A DNA stretch of 64,000 nt from Caproicibacter sp002399225 (GTDB lineage: Bacteria; Bacillota; Clostridia; Oscillospirales; Acutalibacteraceae). The notes below the pieces were generated by a model. The model saw only the letters and a list, made by a program, of their open reading frames with translations, searched no databases and had not been told where the DNA came from. This document shows, one piece after another, positions 24,494 to 32,639 of the stretch; within the stretch, counting starts at the first letter, position 1, and each line of letters begins with the position of its first letter. The position numbers and the translations under genes were made by a program. The stretch covers positions 1 to 64,000 of the forward strand of contig DAIOKN010000006.1 of the NCBI GenBank assembly GCA_036756705.1. Reading direction: 5' to 3'.

Positions 24494-25642
24494 TTAAGGA
24501 CGCCGGTGGATTGGCAGCCAGAGGCTGATCGCAATGCCGACCGTAACGCAGAGAGCCGCCGCCAGAATTCCGGTGAAAAAAGATGGCATTCGGTCGCCGA
24601 CTAGAACCAGCGGTTTTTCGCTGGAGGTCTGCTGAGGGCTTTTCGTCTGCATGGCCGTTCCGGCGGTCCCTTGGAAATTCAACCCGCTTTCTCCGTCCGG
24701 AGAAAGCGGACGTTTTTTTGTCTGCCCTTTCCCCTGCCGGCGGTGCGTGCCCGCTCCGCCGCCCGAAGCTGTGCGGGATGCCCGCCCGGAACTCAGAAGT
24801 GTTTCCCCGGCGCCGGCACTTTTCCTCCGGCTTTTCTGGGAACTGGCAGAGGTGCCGGAATCTTTCGCCGCACGCCGGACCGTCACCAGGTACTCGGCGG
24901 TTTCCGTCCGATCCGCGGAAGTGACCGTGATGACGATCTGCGTCTGCTGCCCCGCCGCGTTGAGCGTCTTCCGGCAGACCCGGACGTTTCCGCCTTCCGC
25001 CGCGGCAGTTTGAAAATCGACAGAGTTCACTCCGCTGTCAACCGCCAGGGAATAATGACAGACAGACGGGGAGAACTCCGGATCCAGAGTCCCCACCGAG
25101 GGCCTCAGTTCGGTCAGGCTGGCTTTCGGAGAAAGAGGAGAGAGAATCTTCAGGCTCAGTTGATCTTCCGCCCGGTTCGCTTCCAGCGGGTGTCCGTCGT
25201 AATCACAGATCTGATCCGCCGAAATGGACAGGACCGTCTTCCGCGGTTTTACCTGAGCCGAGACTTGAAACAAAAAAGAGACAATCGTACCGGAAAGTCT
25301 GGGGGCGTAGCCCTTTTCCGTATTGCAGACATAAACGCTGTAAATCAGACCTGAACTGTCGCTGGTCCGCATAGTCCCGCTCTTGATGGCACCGTCCGTT
25401 TCCGTGCCGAGGAACTCCAGCTTGTCCTGGTCGTACTGGACTCTCAACCGAAAGCCAGCAGCTGTTTCTTCCGTTTCATACGCCTGTACGTTCAGGCGCA
25501 CCAGTTCTCCCCCGGAAGCGGAAGCGGGTTCCAGCGAATAGGAAAAATACGTTGTCGTATCCGCGGCTGCCGGCACAGAAACCAGGTTGGCCCAAAGGGC
25601 GCACAGGCAGAACAAAAGGAAAAGCCGTTTTGTTTTTCTCAT
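24494..25642 (-). CDS. Secreted cohesin-fold / cadherin-like surface protein with C-terminal anchor
   Basis: A 382-aa surface protein. Signal peptide (1-28); a cohesin-like beta domain (~32-165: YSLEPASASGGELVRLNVQAYE, FRLRVQYDQDKLEFLG, GTIVSFLFQVSAQ); a cadherin-like beta-sandwich domain (~175-255: LTELRPSVGTLDPEFSPSVCHYSLAVDSGVNSV). A ~90-residue basic, Ser/Gly-rich linker and one transmembrane helix (FFTGILAAALCVTVGIAISLWL) with a short positive tail complete it. No dockerins or cellulases are in the window, so it is probably a general adhesion or assembly module rather than a cellulosome scaffold. Only 2 bp separate its stop from that of the convergent zinc-ribbon gene. Confidence 0.78.
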   Translation of the reverse strand: MRKTKRLFLLFCLCALWANLVSVPAAADTTTYFSYSLEPASASGGELVRLNVQAYETEETAAGFRLRVQYDQDKLEFLGTETDGAIKSGTMRTSDSSGLIYSVYVCNTEKGYAPRLSGTIVSFLFQVSAQVKPRKTVLSISADQICDYDGHPLEANRAEDQLSLKILSPLSPKASLTELRPSVGTLDPEFSPSVCHYSLAVDSGVNSVDFQTAAAEGGNVRVCRKTLNAAGQQTQIVITVTSADRTETAEYLVTVRRAAKDSGTSASSQKSRRKSAGAGETLLSSGRASRTASGGGAGTHRRQGKGQTKKRPLSPDGESGLNFQGTAGTAMQTKSPQQTSSEKPLVLVGDRMPSFFTGILAAALCVTVGIAISLWLPIHRRP

Positions 25643-25714
25643 AGTCTTTCCCCCGCAACAAAAAAGGCAGCCGCACCGAAAACGGCATGGCTGTCTTCTA
25701 ATTCTAATTGTGAA

Positions 25715-26233
25715 TCAGGCGGTAACGGCATTTTGTTCCAGTTGAGCGGAACGGATCTCCCTGAGGCGCCTTTTACGCAGAACCAGCAGGCGGAACCGAT
25801 TATACCGCTGAACAACCGCAAACGGGACATTTGCCATCATGACCAAAAAAGACATTACAATGCCGACAAGAAGCGGATTGATGATCAGAGTGATGATGGC
25901 GCAGAGGCACCCCTTCATATGCATCCATTCGCCGCGGCATGTTTCGGCAATGAATTCATCCAAATATTCAATAGAAATATTATTTAAATGCTTTTTGGAA
26001 AAGCCATTTTTCCCGTTATGCTGAGGAAGCCGGTCTTTCCAGGCCTGAATTTTCAGCGTTTCCCGATACCATCGACCGCCGCGCTCCCATTCTTTGGGCG
26101 CATAGGGTCCCTTCGCAGGATCAAAAGCGGTTTTCGGCATCCTAACGCACATTAAAAATACGCTCACATGCCATAAGCCAACAATCACCAAATTCCAGAT
26201 CATCATGCTCAGAAAGGATGTATTCTTTAGCAT
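25715..26233 (-). CDS. CrtO-like (glycosyl-4,4'-diaponeurosporenoate acyltransferase family) membrane protein
   Basis: A 172-aa integral membrane protein with three or four hydrophobic segments and the family's middle motif: WYRETLKIQAWKDRLPQ, GFSKKHL, YLDEFIAETCRGEWMH. In Staphylococcus CrtO acylates the carotenoid staphyloxanthin, but many Clostridia carry a CrtO-like gene without carotenoid genes, as here, so the substrate is open; a polyprenyl or glycolipid acceptor is possible. AAGGGAAGG precedes the ATG. Flanked upstream by pseudogene debris. Confidence 0.75.
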   Translation of the reverse strand: MLKNTSFLSMMIWNLVIVGLWHVSVFLMCVRMPKTAFDPAKGPYAPKEWERGGRWYRETLKIQAWKDRLPQHNGKNGFSKKHLNNISIEYLDEFIAETCRGEWMHMKGCLCAIITLIINPLLVGIVMSFLVMMANVPFAVVQRYNRFRLLVLRKRRLREIRSAQLEQNAVTA

Positions 26234-26439
26234 TCCGGTCGCCTTCCCTTCTCATAATCCATCGGCTGCTCGATTGTCCTGCCCCTCCGGGTGATATGCG
26301 GTGGGCTTCGACACCATTAGCATCCCTTATTATAATACAGAAAATTAGAGTGTGCAAGATGAAAGTGGTGTTTCCCCCGTCGCGCGTGATCGGATATAAA
26401 ATCAAAATTATCAGGTTTATTATGCCGGCGGCTGTTTCC

Positions 26440-26966
26440 GCTTTACGTGCCTTTTTCGGCTCCAATGTGGTGTCAAGCAGAAAATTTTCCACGCCACGCA
26501 GATGATATGCCAGTGTCCAGGGGCCCACCACTTTCCCGATTACTGCGACCGTGCCGTCATACCTTTTTTTCAGAATTTTGCAGGCTCTTAAAAGCTGACG
26601 GAGCAAAGGGCGGTTCAGTATATCTTTTGGGATATTCATCTCATCCAAATTGTGAAGGGGCGGTTTCGTGACATAAGGCATCGTATAACGGTCTGCCCAG
26701 TTAACGGGGCATCCGAGAGAAGCGGCCTCCAGGTGAATCGAGAAGTAGGGTGCGACGGAGTCAAACCCATAGAGGTCATGGGCAACTGCGGCCAGATCAG
26801 CCATTTTCGTCCCGTCCGTATGTGCCTCTGGGAAGAAGGCTTTTACATATTTCATGGCATCGATGGTAGCCACGGAAGTAATGTTGGCAGCTGGATAAAC
26901 ATCAAACGGTTCTCCGTTCAATGCGGCTAAGACCCGCTCTTTGCCTGTCATTTCCGGCGTTCTCAA
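26440..26966 (-). pseudogene. Truncated MtaA/uroporphyrinogen-decarboxylase-family methyltransferase
   Basis: Encodes the first ~175 residues of an MtaA/CmuA-type cobamide methyltransferase (MTGKERVLAALNGEPFDVYP, DLYGFDSVAPYFSIHLEAASLG, VIGKVVGPWTLAYHLRGVENFL). Homology then stops; the frame continues as unrelated residues into the next gene's start. Family members are ~340 aa, and the catalytic zinc site (His-X-Cys, later Cys) lies in the missing half, so this copy cannot be active. An IS5-family fragment adjoins its start, suggesting damage by transposition and deletion. Confidence 0.8.
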
Positions 26967-26971
26967 TCAAA

Positions 26972-27127
26972 TCACCCTGTTTTGACAAAGTACAAAACAG
27001 CATCCGTCAATTCGCGTTTTGACCACTTATATTCTCGCAGCCCCGAATATAGCGGTTCTATCTCCAACCATTGCTTGTCGGTTAGGTCGCTCGGGTACGC
27101 CCGTCTTCGATTCTTATCTTTTTTCAT
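26972..27127 (-). pseudogene. IS5-family transposase N-terminal fragment
   Basis: Fifty-one codons from an ATG to an in-frame TGA: RRRAYPSDLTDKQWLEIEPL then LREYKWSKRELTDAVLYFVKTG, the DUF4096 N-terminus of IS5/IS1182-like transposases. The DDE domain is missing. The stop lies 5 bp from the start of the truncated methyltransferase, marking a junction. Confidence 0.8.
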
Positions 27128-27194
27128 GCACTAATTGTATCATAATTTTCGCTTGTGAATACAGCTTCTAAGTTTTTTACCCCCGGCCAAAAGC

Positions 27195-27244
27195 AGAAAG
27201 AAGGCGGGGCGACTCCGCTGGAAGAAGTCGCCCTGCCTTCTTTC
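27195..27244 (-). terminator. Terminator of the split glutamate synthase operon
   Basis: Long stem AAAGAAGGCGGGGCGACT/AGTCGCCCTGCCTTCTTT (one mismatch), followed on the minus strand by a T-rich tract, 9 bp after the last gene. Confidence 0.85.
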
Positions 27245-27252
27245 CCCTGTTT

Positions 27253-27975
27253 TCAGTTAAAGGTATAGAGGCTTTTATATGGATTGCTGGAATTGGGGCG
27301 GAGCACATAAAACGGGCGGTCCGTTAAGCTCTGCCTATCCAGAGAAAATGCCGTGCAGAATTCTTTCAGAGGGGCTTCGATCTCCGCCAGATCTTCCGGC
27401 GTTGCGGCCGCCGCCGCCACCTGCGGCGGCAGGTCCGCGGGCAGTTCCTCACAGCGCAGAAACATTTTCCCGCCGTGCATCCCCGTCCCGCAGAGATTGC
27501 CGACCGGGGCTTTCCTTTCAGAGCCCAGCCCCAGCACGACGATGGTGCCGCCGGCCTGGTACTCCCCCAGAAAGCTTCCGGCTTCGCCGCCGATCATGAT
27601 CAGCGGTTTCTGCTCCCGATATGCCTTCATATGGATGCCGACCCGGTATCCGGCGTTGCCGCGCACCAAAATTTCCCCGCCGCGCATTGAGTAGCCGGTC
27701 GCGTCTCCGCAGGAGCCGTCGATCACGATGGTCCCGTGGTTCATCGTATCGCCGGTCTGATCCTGCGCATTGCCGCAGACATGGATGGAACTCCCGTTCA
27801 GGTAGCACCCCAGCGCGTTGCCGGGAATTCCCCGGATCGTCAGGTCTTTGCCGCTCATACCGGCGGCGATGTATCGCTGCCCCATGCAGTGTTCAATCAG
27901 GATTTCAGGCCCCGCAGCGCGGATCGCCTCATTTAAAGCACGGAAATTCTTTCCGTTTGCGTCGATCCGGTTCAT
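27253..27975 (-). CDS. Glutamate synthase GXGXG-domain subunit
   Basis: A 240-aa stand-alone version of the C-terminal beta-helix of the glutamate synthase large subunit: DLTIRGIPGNALGCYLNG, GDATGYSMRGGEILVRGNAGYRVGIHMK, FLGEYQAGGTIVVLGLG, GTGMHGGKMFLRC. In one-piece GltB this domain packs against the FMN domain. Its start overlaps the oxidoreductase stop by 4 bp. Last gene of a five-gene operon. Confidence 0.9.
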   Translation of the reverse strand: MNRIDANGKNFRALNEAIRAAGPEILIEHCMGQRYIAAGMSGKDLTIRGIPGNALGCYLNGSSIHVCGNAQDQTGDTMNHGTIVIDGSCGDATGYSMRGGEILVRGNAGYRVGIHMKAYREQKPLIMIGGEAGSFLGEYQAGGTIVVLGLGSERKAPVGNLCGTGMHGGKMFLRCEELPADLPPQVAAAAATPEDLAEIEAPLKEFCTAFSLDRQSLTDRPFYVLRPNSSNPYKSLYTFN

Positions 27976-29201
27976 TTTGCACCTCCGAGTTCTTCTGCCC
28001 GCCGCTCCGCCGAAAACGCCATCAGCTGCGGTCTGCGCTTCAATAGCTCAAAATCGACGGTGTCAAGCGGAGTCTGTTCCCGGATGAGGGCGGTGTAGAT
28101 ACCTGCCCGCTCAATCTCGCCGATCAGGATAAAACCTTTGAGCAGGTTATCTTTCACGACCAGCTTTTTGTAAACGCCGACGTCGGTTTCCACAATTTCC
28201 TGCCCGTCGTAGCTGCCCGCCGTCAGCACATGCAGCCCGAACAGGCCCATGGCATTCATCGGGATGGCGTTTGCGAAGGTCTTTTGGCCGCCCGCCATAT
28301 TCACCCCCGCCGTTTCACCCTGAAAATAGGCGTTCGGCAGGATGGCAAGCACGCGGCGCTGCCCGGACGAGATGTCATAACATTCACAGCAGTCCCCCGC
28401 GGCGTAAAGATCCGGCACGCAGGTCGCGGCGCGTTCATCAATCACGACGCCGCGGCCCGTTTCGCATCCGGCTTCCTCGGCAAGCTCTTTGTTCGGCCGC
28501 ACGCCGACGGCAACCACCAGAAGGTCGAACTCCACTGTCTTTCCGCTTTTCAGCCGGGCGCGGTTTTCCTGAAATTCCGCGACGCTGTCGCCGAGCAGAA
28601 AGCGGATTCCCTTCGACTCGACATAGTCCCGGATCATCTTGGAACCCGTCGGGTCGAGAATGCTCGGCAGGATGCGGTCCGCCATGTCGACCAGAGTGAT
28701 GGAGGCCGCGCGGCCGTGAATTCCCTCCGCGCATTTAAGCCCGATCAGCCCCGCGCCGACAATCAGCACCCTGCTTTCCGGCCTTAAAGCGGCGCCCAGA
28801 ACCTTCGCATCGTCCAGCTTTAAAAAGGTAAACTTCCGCCTGACCTGATCCAGCCCTTTCATCGGTGGGACAAACGGCCTGGACCCGATTGCGATCAGAA
28901 GTTTGTCAAACGGGATCAATTCTCCGCTGTCAAGCGTCACCACTTTACGGTTTGGGTCGACATGAACCGCCCGTTTTCCCAGCAAAGTCTTCACATGGTT
29001 CTTCTGATAAAAATCCGCGGGCCTGATTTGCATTTTCTCCTCCGTCGTGCCGCCCTCCAGCAAATAGGAAATCAGCGGGCGGGAATACGCCGGGTAAGGC
29101 TCTTCGGAAACGACGGTGACGGCTCCTTCCCGATCGACGGAACGGATTCCTTCCAGGCAGCCGACCGCCGCAGTGGAATTTCCAATAATCACATACTTCA
29201 T
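27972..29201 (-). CDS. FAD/NAD(P)H-dependent oxidoreductase of the split glutamate synthase
   Basis: A 409-aa class I pyridine nucleotide-disulfide-type oxidoreductase: N-terminal FAD loop YVIIGNSTAAVGCLEGIR, central NAD(P) loop VLIVGAGLIGLKCAEG, and GVVIDERAATCVPDLYAAGDC. It probably passes electrons from NAD(P)H (or between ferredoxin and NAD(P)H) through the neighbouring ferredoxin-like subunit to the FMN subunit. It takes the place of the usual GltD small subunit but belongs to the NirB/rubredoxin-reductase-like group. Confidence 0.88.
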   Translation of the reverse strand: MKYVIIGNSTAAVGCLEGIRSVDREGAVTVVSEEPYPAYSRPLISYLLEGGTTEEKMQIRPADFYQKNHVKTLLGKRAVHVDPNRKVVTLDSGELIPFDKLLIAIGSRPFVPPMKGLDQVRRKFTFLKLDDAKVLGAALRPESRVLIVGAGLIGLKCAEGIHGRAASITLVDMADRILPSILDPTGSKMIRDYVESKGIRFLLGDSVAEFQENRARLKSGKTVEFDLLVVAVGVRPNKELAEEAGCETGRGVVIDERAATCVPDLYAAGDCCECYDISSGQRRVLAILPNAYFQGETAGVNMAGGQKTFANAIPMNAMGLFGLHVLTAGSYDGQEIVETDVGVYKKLVVKDNLLKGFILIGEIERAGIYTALIREQTPLDTVDFELLKRRPQLMAFSAERRAEELGGAK

Positions 29202-29207
29202 TGTTGT

Positions 29208-29639
29208 TCACCTCTCCTCAAATACGAGAGCGCCGTTCGGGCAGCCCTTGACGCAGGCCGGTTCCCCGCAGGCGTTGTCGGTGCAAAGCTCGCATTTTTG
29301 AACGGCGTGCCCGTCCGGCGACGGCATCACCGCTCCGTAGGGGCAGACCAGGATGCAGGTGTAGCACCCGACGCATCGGTCCTGATCGATATGAACCACG
29401 CCATCCGTTTTGGAAATTGCCCCTGCGATGCAGCTTTTCATGCAGATGGGATCGTCACAGTGTCTGCAGGAAACGGCAAAGCTGATCTGATTATCCCCTT
29501 CCAGCCGGATTCTTGGGTGGATCGTTATCCCCTTGAGAGCCGTCGCCATGTCGGCCTTGCCGGTCGCTGCAAACGCGCAGTTGTATTCGCACAAATGACA
29601 CCCCAGGCACCATTGCTCATTCACATAAACCCGTTTCAT
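29208..29639 (-). CDS. Four-cluster ferredoxin-like electron-transfer subunit
   Basis: A 143-aa HycB/DMSO-reductase-B-like iron-sulfur protein with four cysteine clusters: CLGCHLCEYNC, CRHCDDPICMKSC, CVGCYTCILVC and CELCTDNACGEPACVKGC. It should carry up to four [4Fe-4S] centres and link the flavin oxidoreductase to the glutamate synthase subunits. Six bp from the next gene and 3 bp from the previous one. Confidence 0.92.
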   Translation of the reverse strand: MKRVYVNEQWCLGCHLCEYNCAFAATGKADMATALKGITIHPRIRLEGDNQISFAVSCRHCDDPICMKSCIAGAISKTDGVVHIDQDRCVGCYTCILVCPYGAVMPSPDGHAVQKCELCTDNACGEPACVKGCPNGALVFEER

Positions 29640-29642
29640 CGC

Positions 29643-31151
29643 TTATTCCCCCGCATACTTGATTCCGAGAATTTCCAGCTCTTTTTCATTCAGCCCCACG
29701 CCGCGCAGCATCAGACGGTTGCCGCGCAGCGCCTCGATGGAATTGATTCCCATGCCGCCCATCATCTCCATGATTTCATGCTGCCAGGCGGAAACGAGAT
29801 TGACCAGGCGTCTGTAGCCGATCTCCGGATTCAGGCGCTTGACCAGATCCGGGCGCTGGGTTGCGATACCCCAGTTGCATCTGCCAACCTGGCAGGTGCG
29901 GCACAGGTGACACCCGAGCGCAATCAGCGCCGGGGTCGCAATATAGACCGCATCCGCGCCGAACGCGACGGCCTTGACCACATCTGCCGAATTGCGGATG
30001 CCGCCCCCGGCGATCAAAGAGACCTTGTTGCGGATCCGCTCCCGGCGCAGGCGTTCATCCACCGCCGCCAGGGCCAGTTCAATCGGGATGCCGACATTGT
30101 CGCGGATCCGGGTCGGCGCGGCGCCGGTGCCGCCGCGGAAGCCGTCGATCGCGATGATGTCCGCGCCGCTGCGCGCAATGCCGCTCGCAATGGCCGCCAC
30201 ATTGTGAACCGCCGCGATTTTGACGATAATCGGCTTTTTGTACTCCGTCGCCTCCTTGAGCGAATAGACCAGCTGACGCAGGTCTTCAATCGAATAGATG
30301 TCGTGATGGGGTGCCGGCGAAATCGCATCGGTTCCTTTCGGGATCATGCGCGTACGGGAAACGGCGTCCGTGATCTTAGCCCCCGGCAGATGTCCGCCGA
30401 TGCCGGGTTTTGCGCCCTGGCCGATCTTGATCTCAATCGCCGCGCCGGCTTTCAGGTAATCGGGATGCACGCCGAACCGGCCGGAAGCCACCTGCACAAT
30501 GGTATTCGGACCGTACTTATAAAAATCCTCGTGGAGCCCGCCCTCGCCGGTGTTGTAGTAAGTTCCCAGTTCCCTTGCGGCCCGCGCCAGGCTTTCATGC
30601 GCATTGTAGCTGATGGCGCCGTAGCTCATGGCGGAAAACAGGATGGGGACTTCCAGCTTCAGCTGGGGCGGGAGATTGTCGGTCCGGATGCTGCCGTCCG
30701 GATTCCGCTCGATGCGGTCCGGCTTTTTGCCGAGAAAGGTGCGGGTTTCCATCGGTTCGCGCAGCGGATCGATGGACGGATTGGTCACCTGGGAGGCGTT
30801 GATCAGCATTTTATCCCAGTAAATCGGATATTTCTTCGGGTTGCCCATGGAGGAAAGCAGCATGCCGCCGGTTTCCGCCTGGGTGTAGATTTCACTGATA
30901 TCGCTTTGCTGCCAGTAGCCGTTCAGGCGGAAGGTATCCGGATTTTTCACGATCTTCAGCGCATGGGTCGGGCAGAGCGCAACGCAGCGATGACAGTTGA
31001 CGCATTTGGTTTCGTCGCTTTTCATCGTGCCGGACTCCGGGTCAAAGGAATGCACCTCGTTTGCGCACTGGCGTTCGCACACGCGGCAGGCGATGCAGCG
31101 CTGCGGATCGCGGAGCACGTCATATTCCGGGATTTTATAGTTGATTGCCAT
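29643..31151 (-). CDS. Glutamate synthase FMN (GltB central-type) subunit with ferredoxin domain
   Basis: A 502-aa protein. N-terminal two-cluster ferredoxin domain (CIACRVCERQCANEV; CVNCHRCVALCPTHAL), then the FMN-binding glutamate synthase barrel: ILFSAMSYGAISYNAHESLA, GEGGLHE, QGAKPGIGGHLPGAKI, IDGFRGGTGAAPT, GADAVYIATPALIALGCHLCRTC (3Fe-4S cysteines). This is the archaeal/clostridial-type GltS alpha core that aminates 2-oxoglutarate to glutamate. It shares one base with the upstream amidotransferase gene (TAATG). Confidence 0.95.
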   Translation of the reverse strand: MAINYKIPEYDVLRDPQRCIACRVCERQCANEVHSFDPESGTMKSDETKCVNCHRCVALCPTHALKIVKNPDTFRLNGYWQQSDISEIYTQAETGGMLLSSMGNPKKYPIYWDKMLINASQVTNPSIDPLREPMETRTFLGKKPDRIERNPDGSIRTDNLPPQLKLEVPILFSAMSYGAISYNAHESLARAARELGTYYNTGEGGLHEDFYKYGPNTIVQVASGRFGVHPDYLKAGAAIEIKIGQGAKPGIGGHLPGAKITDAVSRTRMIPKGTDAISPAPHHDIYSIEDLRQLVYSLKEATEYKKPIIVKIAAVHNVAAIASGIARSGADIIAIDGFRGGTGAAPTRIRDNVGIPIELALAAVDERLRRERIRNKVSLIAGGGIRNSADVVKAVAFGADAVYIATPALIALGCHLCRTCQVGRCNWGIATQRPDLVKRLNPEIGYRRLVNLVSAWQHEIMEMMGGMGINSIEALRGNRLMLRGVGLNEKELEILGIKYAGE

Positions 31152-32245
31152 TACACCTGAACCCCCTTGTTGACTCTGACCAGAACGGGTTCGCCGCCGC
31201 GCGGGGACCAGAGCCGGTCAAAGCTCGGCTCCACGGCGCGCAGGGCGCACTCCTCGCTTGCGACATAAACGCGGTCCCCTTTTTCCCCGACCACCATGCT
31301 GCGCAGTTTGAGCCGGTCGTTGAGCGCCATCATGCCGCCGGTGAACCCGAGAAGAATGGAAAACGGGCCGGTGATCAAAAGGCTGGAAAACACGCTTCTT
31401 AAGTAAGTATACTTCTTTCGATCCGCCTCGTCCATCGCGTCGATCTCGCTCCAGAACGGTGCCGCAAGGACCTGCGCCGTTTCCTCCAGGCTCATTCCCT
31501 GTCTGCGGTTGAGGTAATCGATCAGATAAGTAATCACCTCCGTGTCGGTCAGCAGGGTGCAGCGATAGCCGAACATCTCGACAAACCGGCGGTTCGCATC
31601 ATAAGAAGAAATCTCCCCGTTGTGCACCACCGTGTAGTCCAGCAGGCTGAACGGATGCGCGCCGCCCCACCAGCCCGGCGTGTTCGTCGGATAGCGTCCG
31701 TGCGCCGTCCAGCAATATCCTTCGTACTCTTCCAGCCTGAAATAGCGGCCCACGTCCTCCGGGAAACCGACCGCTTTGAACACCCCCATGTTTTTTCCGC
31801 TGCTGAACACATAGGCCCCGCGGATCTGCGAATTGACCCTCATGACAAAGCGCGCGACGAACTCCCGCTCGTCCAGGCCGCTGCTTTTAAGCCGTTTTTC
31901 GTACGGAAGGCCGAAGTAGCGCCAGGCGGCGGGTTCGTCCGTGATCTGCGGCAGCTTTCGGGTCGGGATTTTCTCCGCCGCCGACAGATCGAAATCGGCC
32001 TTCAGCTGAGCCTCACATTCCTCTTTTGCGCGCACGCTGTCGTAAAAGACATGGAATGCATAGAGATCGCGGTTCTTCGGATAAATCCCATAGGCCGCAA
32101 ACCCGCCGCCCAGACCGTTCGACCGGTCGTGCATCGGCGTGATGGAGCGGATGGCCGTTTCTCCGCTGAACCGCTCCCCGCTTCTGGAAATCACGCCCGT
32201 GATTGCACACCCGGACGGGATTCTGATTTGTCCTTCATTTTGCAT
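31151..32245 (-). CDS. Glutamate synthase class II glutamine amidotransferase subunit
   Basis: A 364-aa class II glutamine amidotransferase supplying ammonia to the FMN subunit. The nucleophile is likely Cys13 in GCAITGVISRSG after a 12-residue propeptide, as in other glutamate synthases, followed by GLGGGFAAYGIYPKN, HGRYPTNTPGWWGGAHPFSLLDYTVVHNGEISSYDANRR and LTDTEVITYLIDYL. First gene of the five-gene operon; the operon promoter lies in the 394-bp region shared with glnN. Confidence 0.92.
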   Translation of the reverse strand: MQNEGQIRIPSGCAITGVISRSGERFSGETAIRSITPMHDRSNGLGGGFAAYGIYPKNRDLYAFHVFYDSVRAKEECEAQLKADFDLSAAEKIPTRKLPQITDEPAAWRYFGLPYEKRLKSSGLDEREFVARFVMRVNSQIRGAYVFSSGKNMGVFKAVGFPEDVGRYFRLEEYEGYCWTAHGRYPTNTPGWWGGAHPFSLLDYTVVHNGEISSYDANRRFVEMFGYRCTLLTDTEVITYLIDYLNRRQGMSLEETAQVLAAPFWSEIDAMDEADRKKYTYLRSVFSSLLITGPFSILLGFTGGMMALNDRLKLRSMVVGEKGDRVYVASEECALRAVEPSFDRLWSPRGGEPVLVRVNKGVQV

Positions 32246-32512
32246 GTTTCTGTCATCCTCCTGCAGAAAAAGAAATTGCTGTTCCCCTCGAATCCAGGAT
32301 CGCGAGAAATAAAATGAATAATGTAAACTTATTTTTTAAAATACTTTCTTTTGAATGTTTTTCAATGATATAATGTTTATCTGATAAAGTCAAGAGTCTT
32401 CGAGATTTTTTAGAATATGGCTGATCGGTCGGATTGAAATTCATATTGATCGGAAAAAGGCGCTTTTCCGTCATCTTTTCAGTCCTTTTTTGCAGCCGTG
32501 CGGATGAAAAGA

Positions 32513-32541
32513 TTGACTTTCTTTTTCAAAAGCCATATAAT
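32513..32541 (+). promoter_or_regulatory. Promoter of glnN
   Basis: TTGACT (32513-32518), 17-bp spacer, TATAAT (32536-32541). Near-consensus sigma-A promoter about 100 bp before the start codon. Confidence 0.85.
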
Positions 32542-32547
32542 AAAAAC

Positions 32548-32563
32548 ACAACAAAGATGTTGT
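32548..32563 (+). promoter_or_regulatory. Hexaloop hairpin at the 5' end of the glnN transcript
   Basis: ACAAC-AAAGAT-GTTGT: 5-bp stem and six-base loop AAAGAT, identical to the loop in the glnA leader and fitting the A1/G4 rule for ANTAR-protein targets. No strong terminator follows; only AAAGA/TCTTT with a T-run near 32597-32602 could serve as one. Confidence 0.5.
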
Positions 32564-32639
32564 TAGGGCCTTTTTATCAAAGAGCTCTTGCAATGTCTTT
32601 TTTCATTTTAACTGTAACTATCATAGGGAGTGAATTTTG

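Larger units (their letters stand above)
32246..32639. other. Divergent regulatory region between glutamate synthase operon and glnN
   Basis: 394 bp, A+T rich, without a gene. Holds the glnN promoter and hairpin listed separately and must hold the leftward promoter of the glutamate synthase operon, for which I see only weak candidates. The two main nitrogen-assimilation units are divergently arranged here. Confidence 0.7.

Noticed and set aside
26142..26440. C-terminal continuation of the methyltransferase frame
   Set aside because: The residues no longer resemble the family and run over the start of the CrtO-like gene; treated as chance read-through.
28962..31160. A 732-codon open frame on the plus strand
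   Set aside because: It is antisense to the glutamate synthase genes, whose products show clear conserved motifs; the long frame is a result of high GC content and codon bias.
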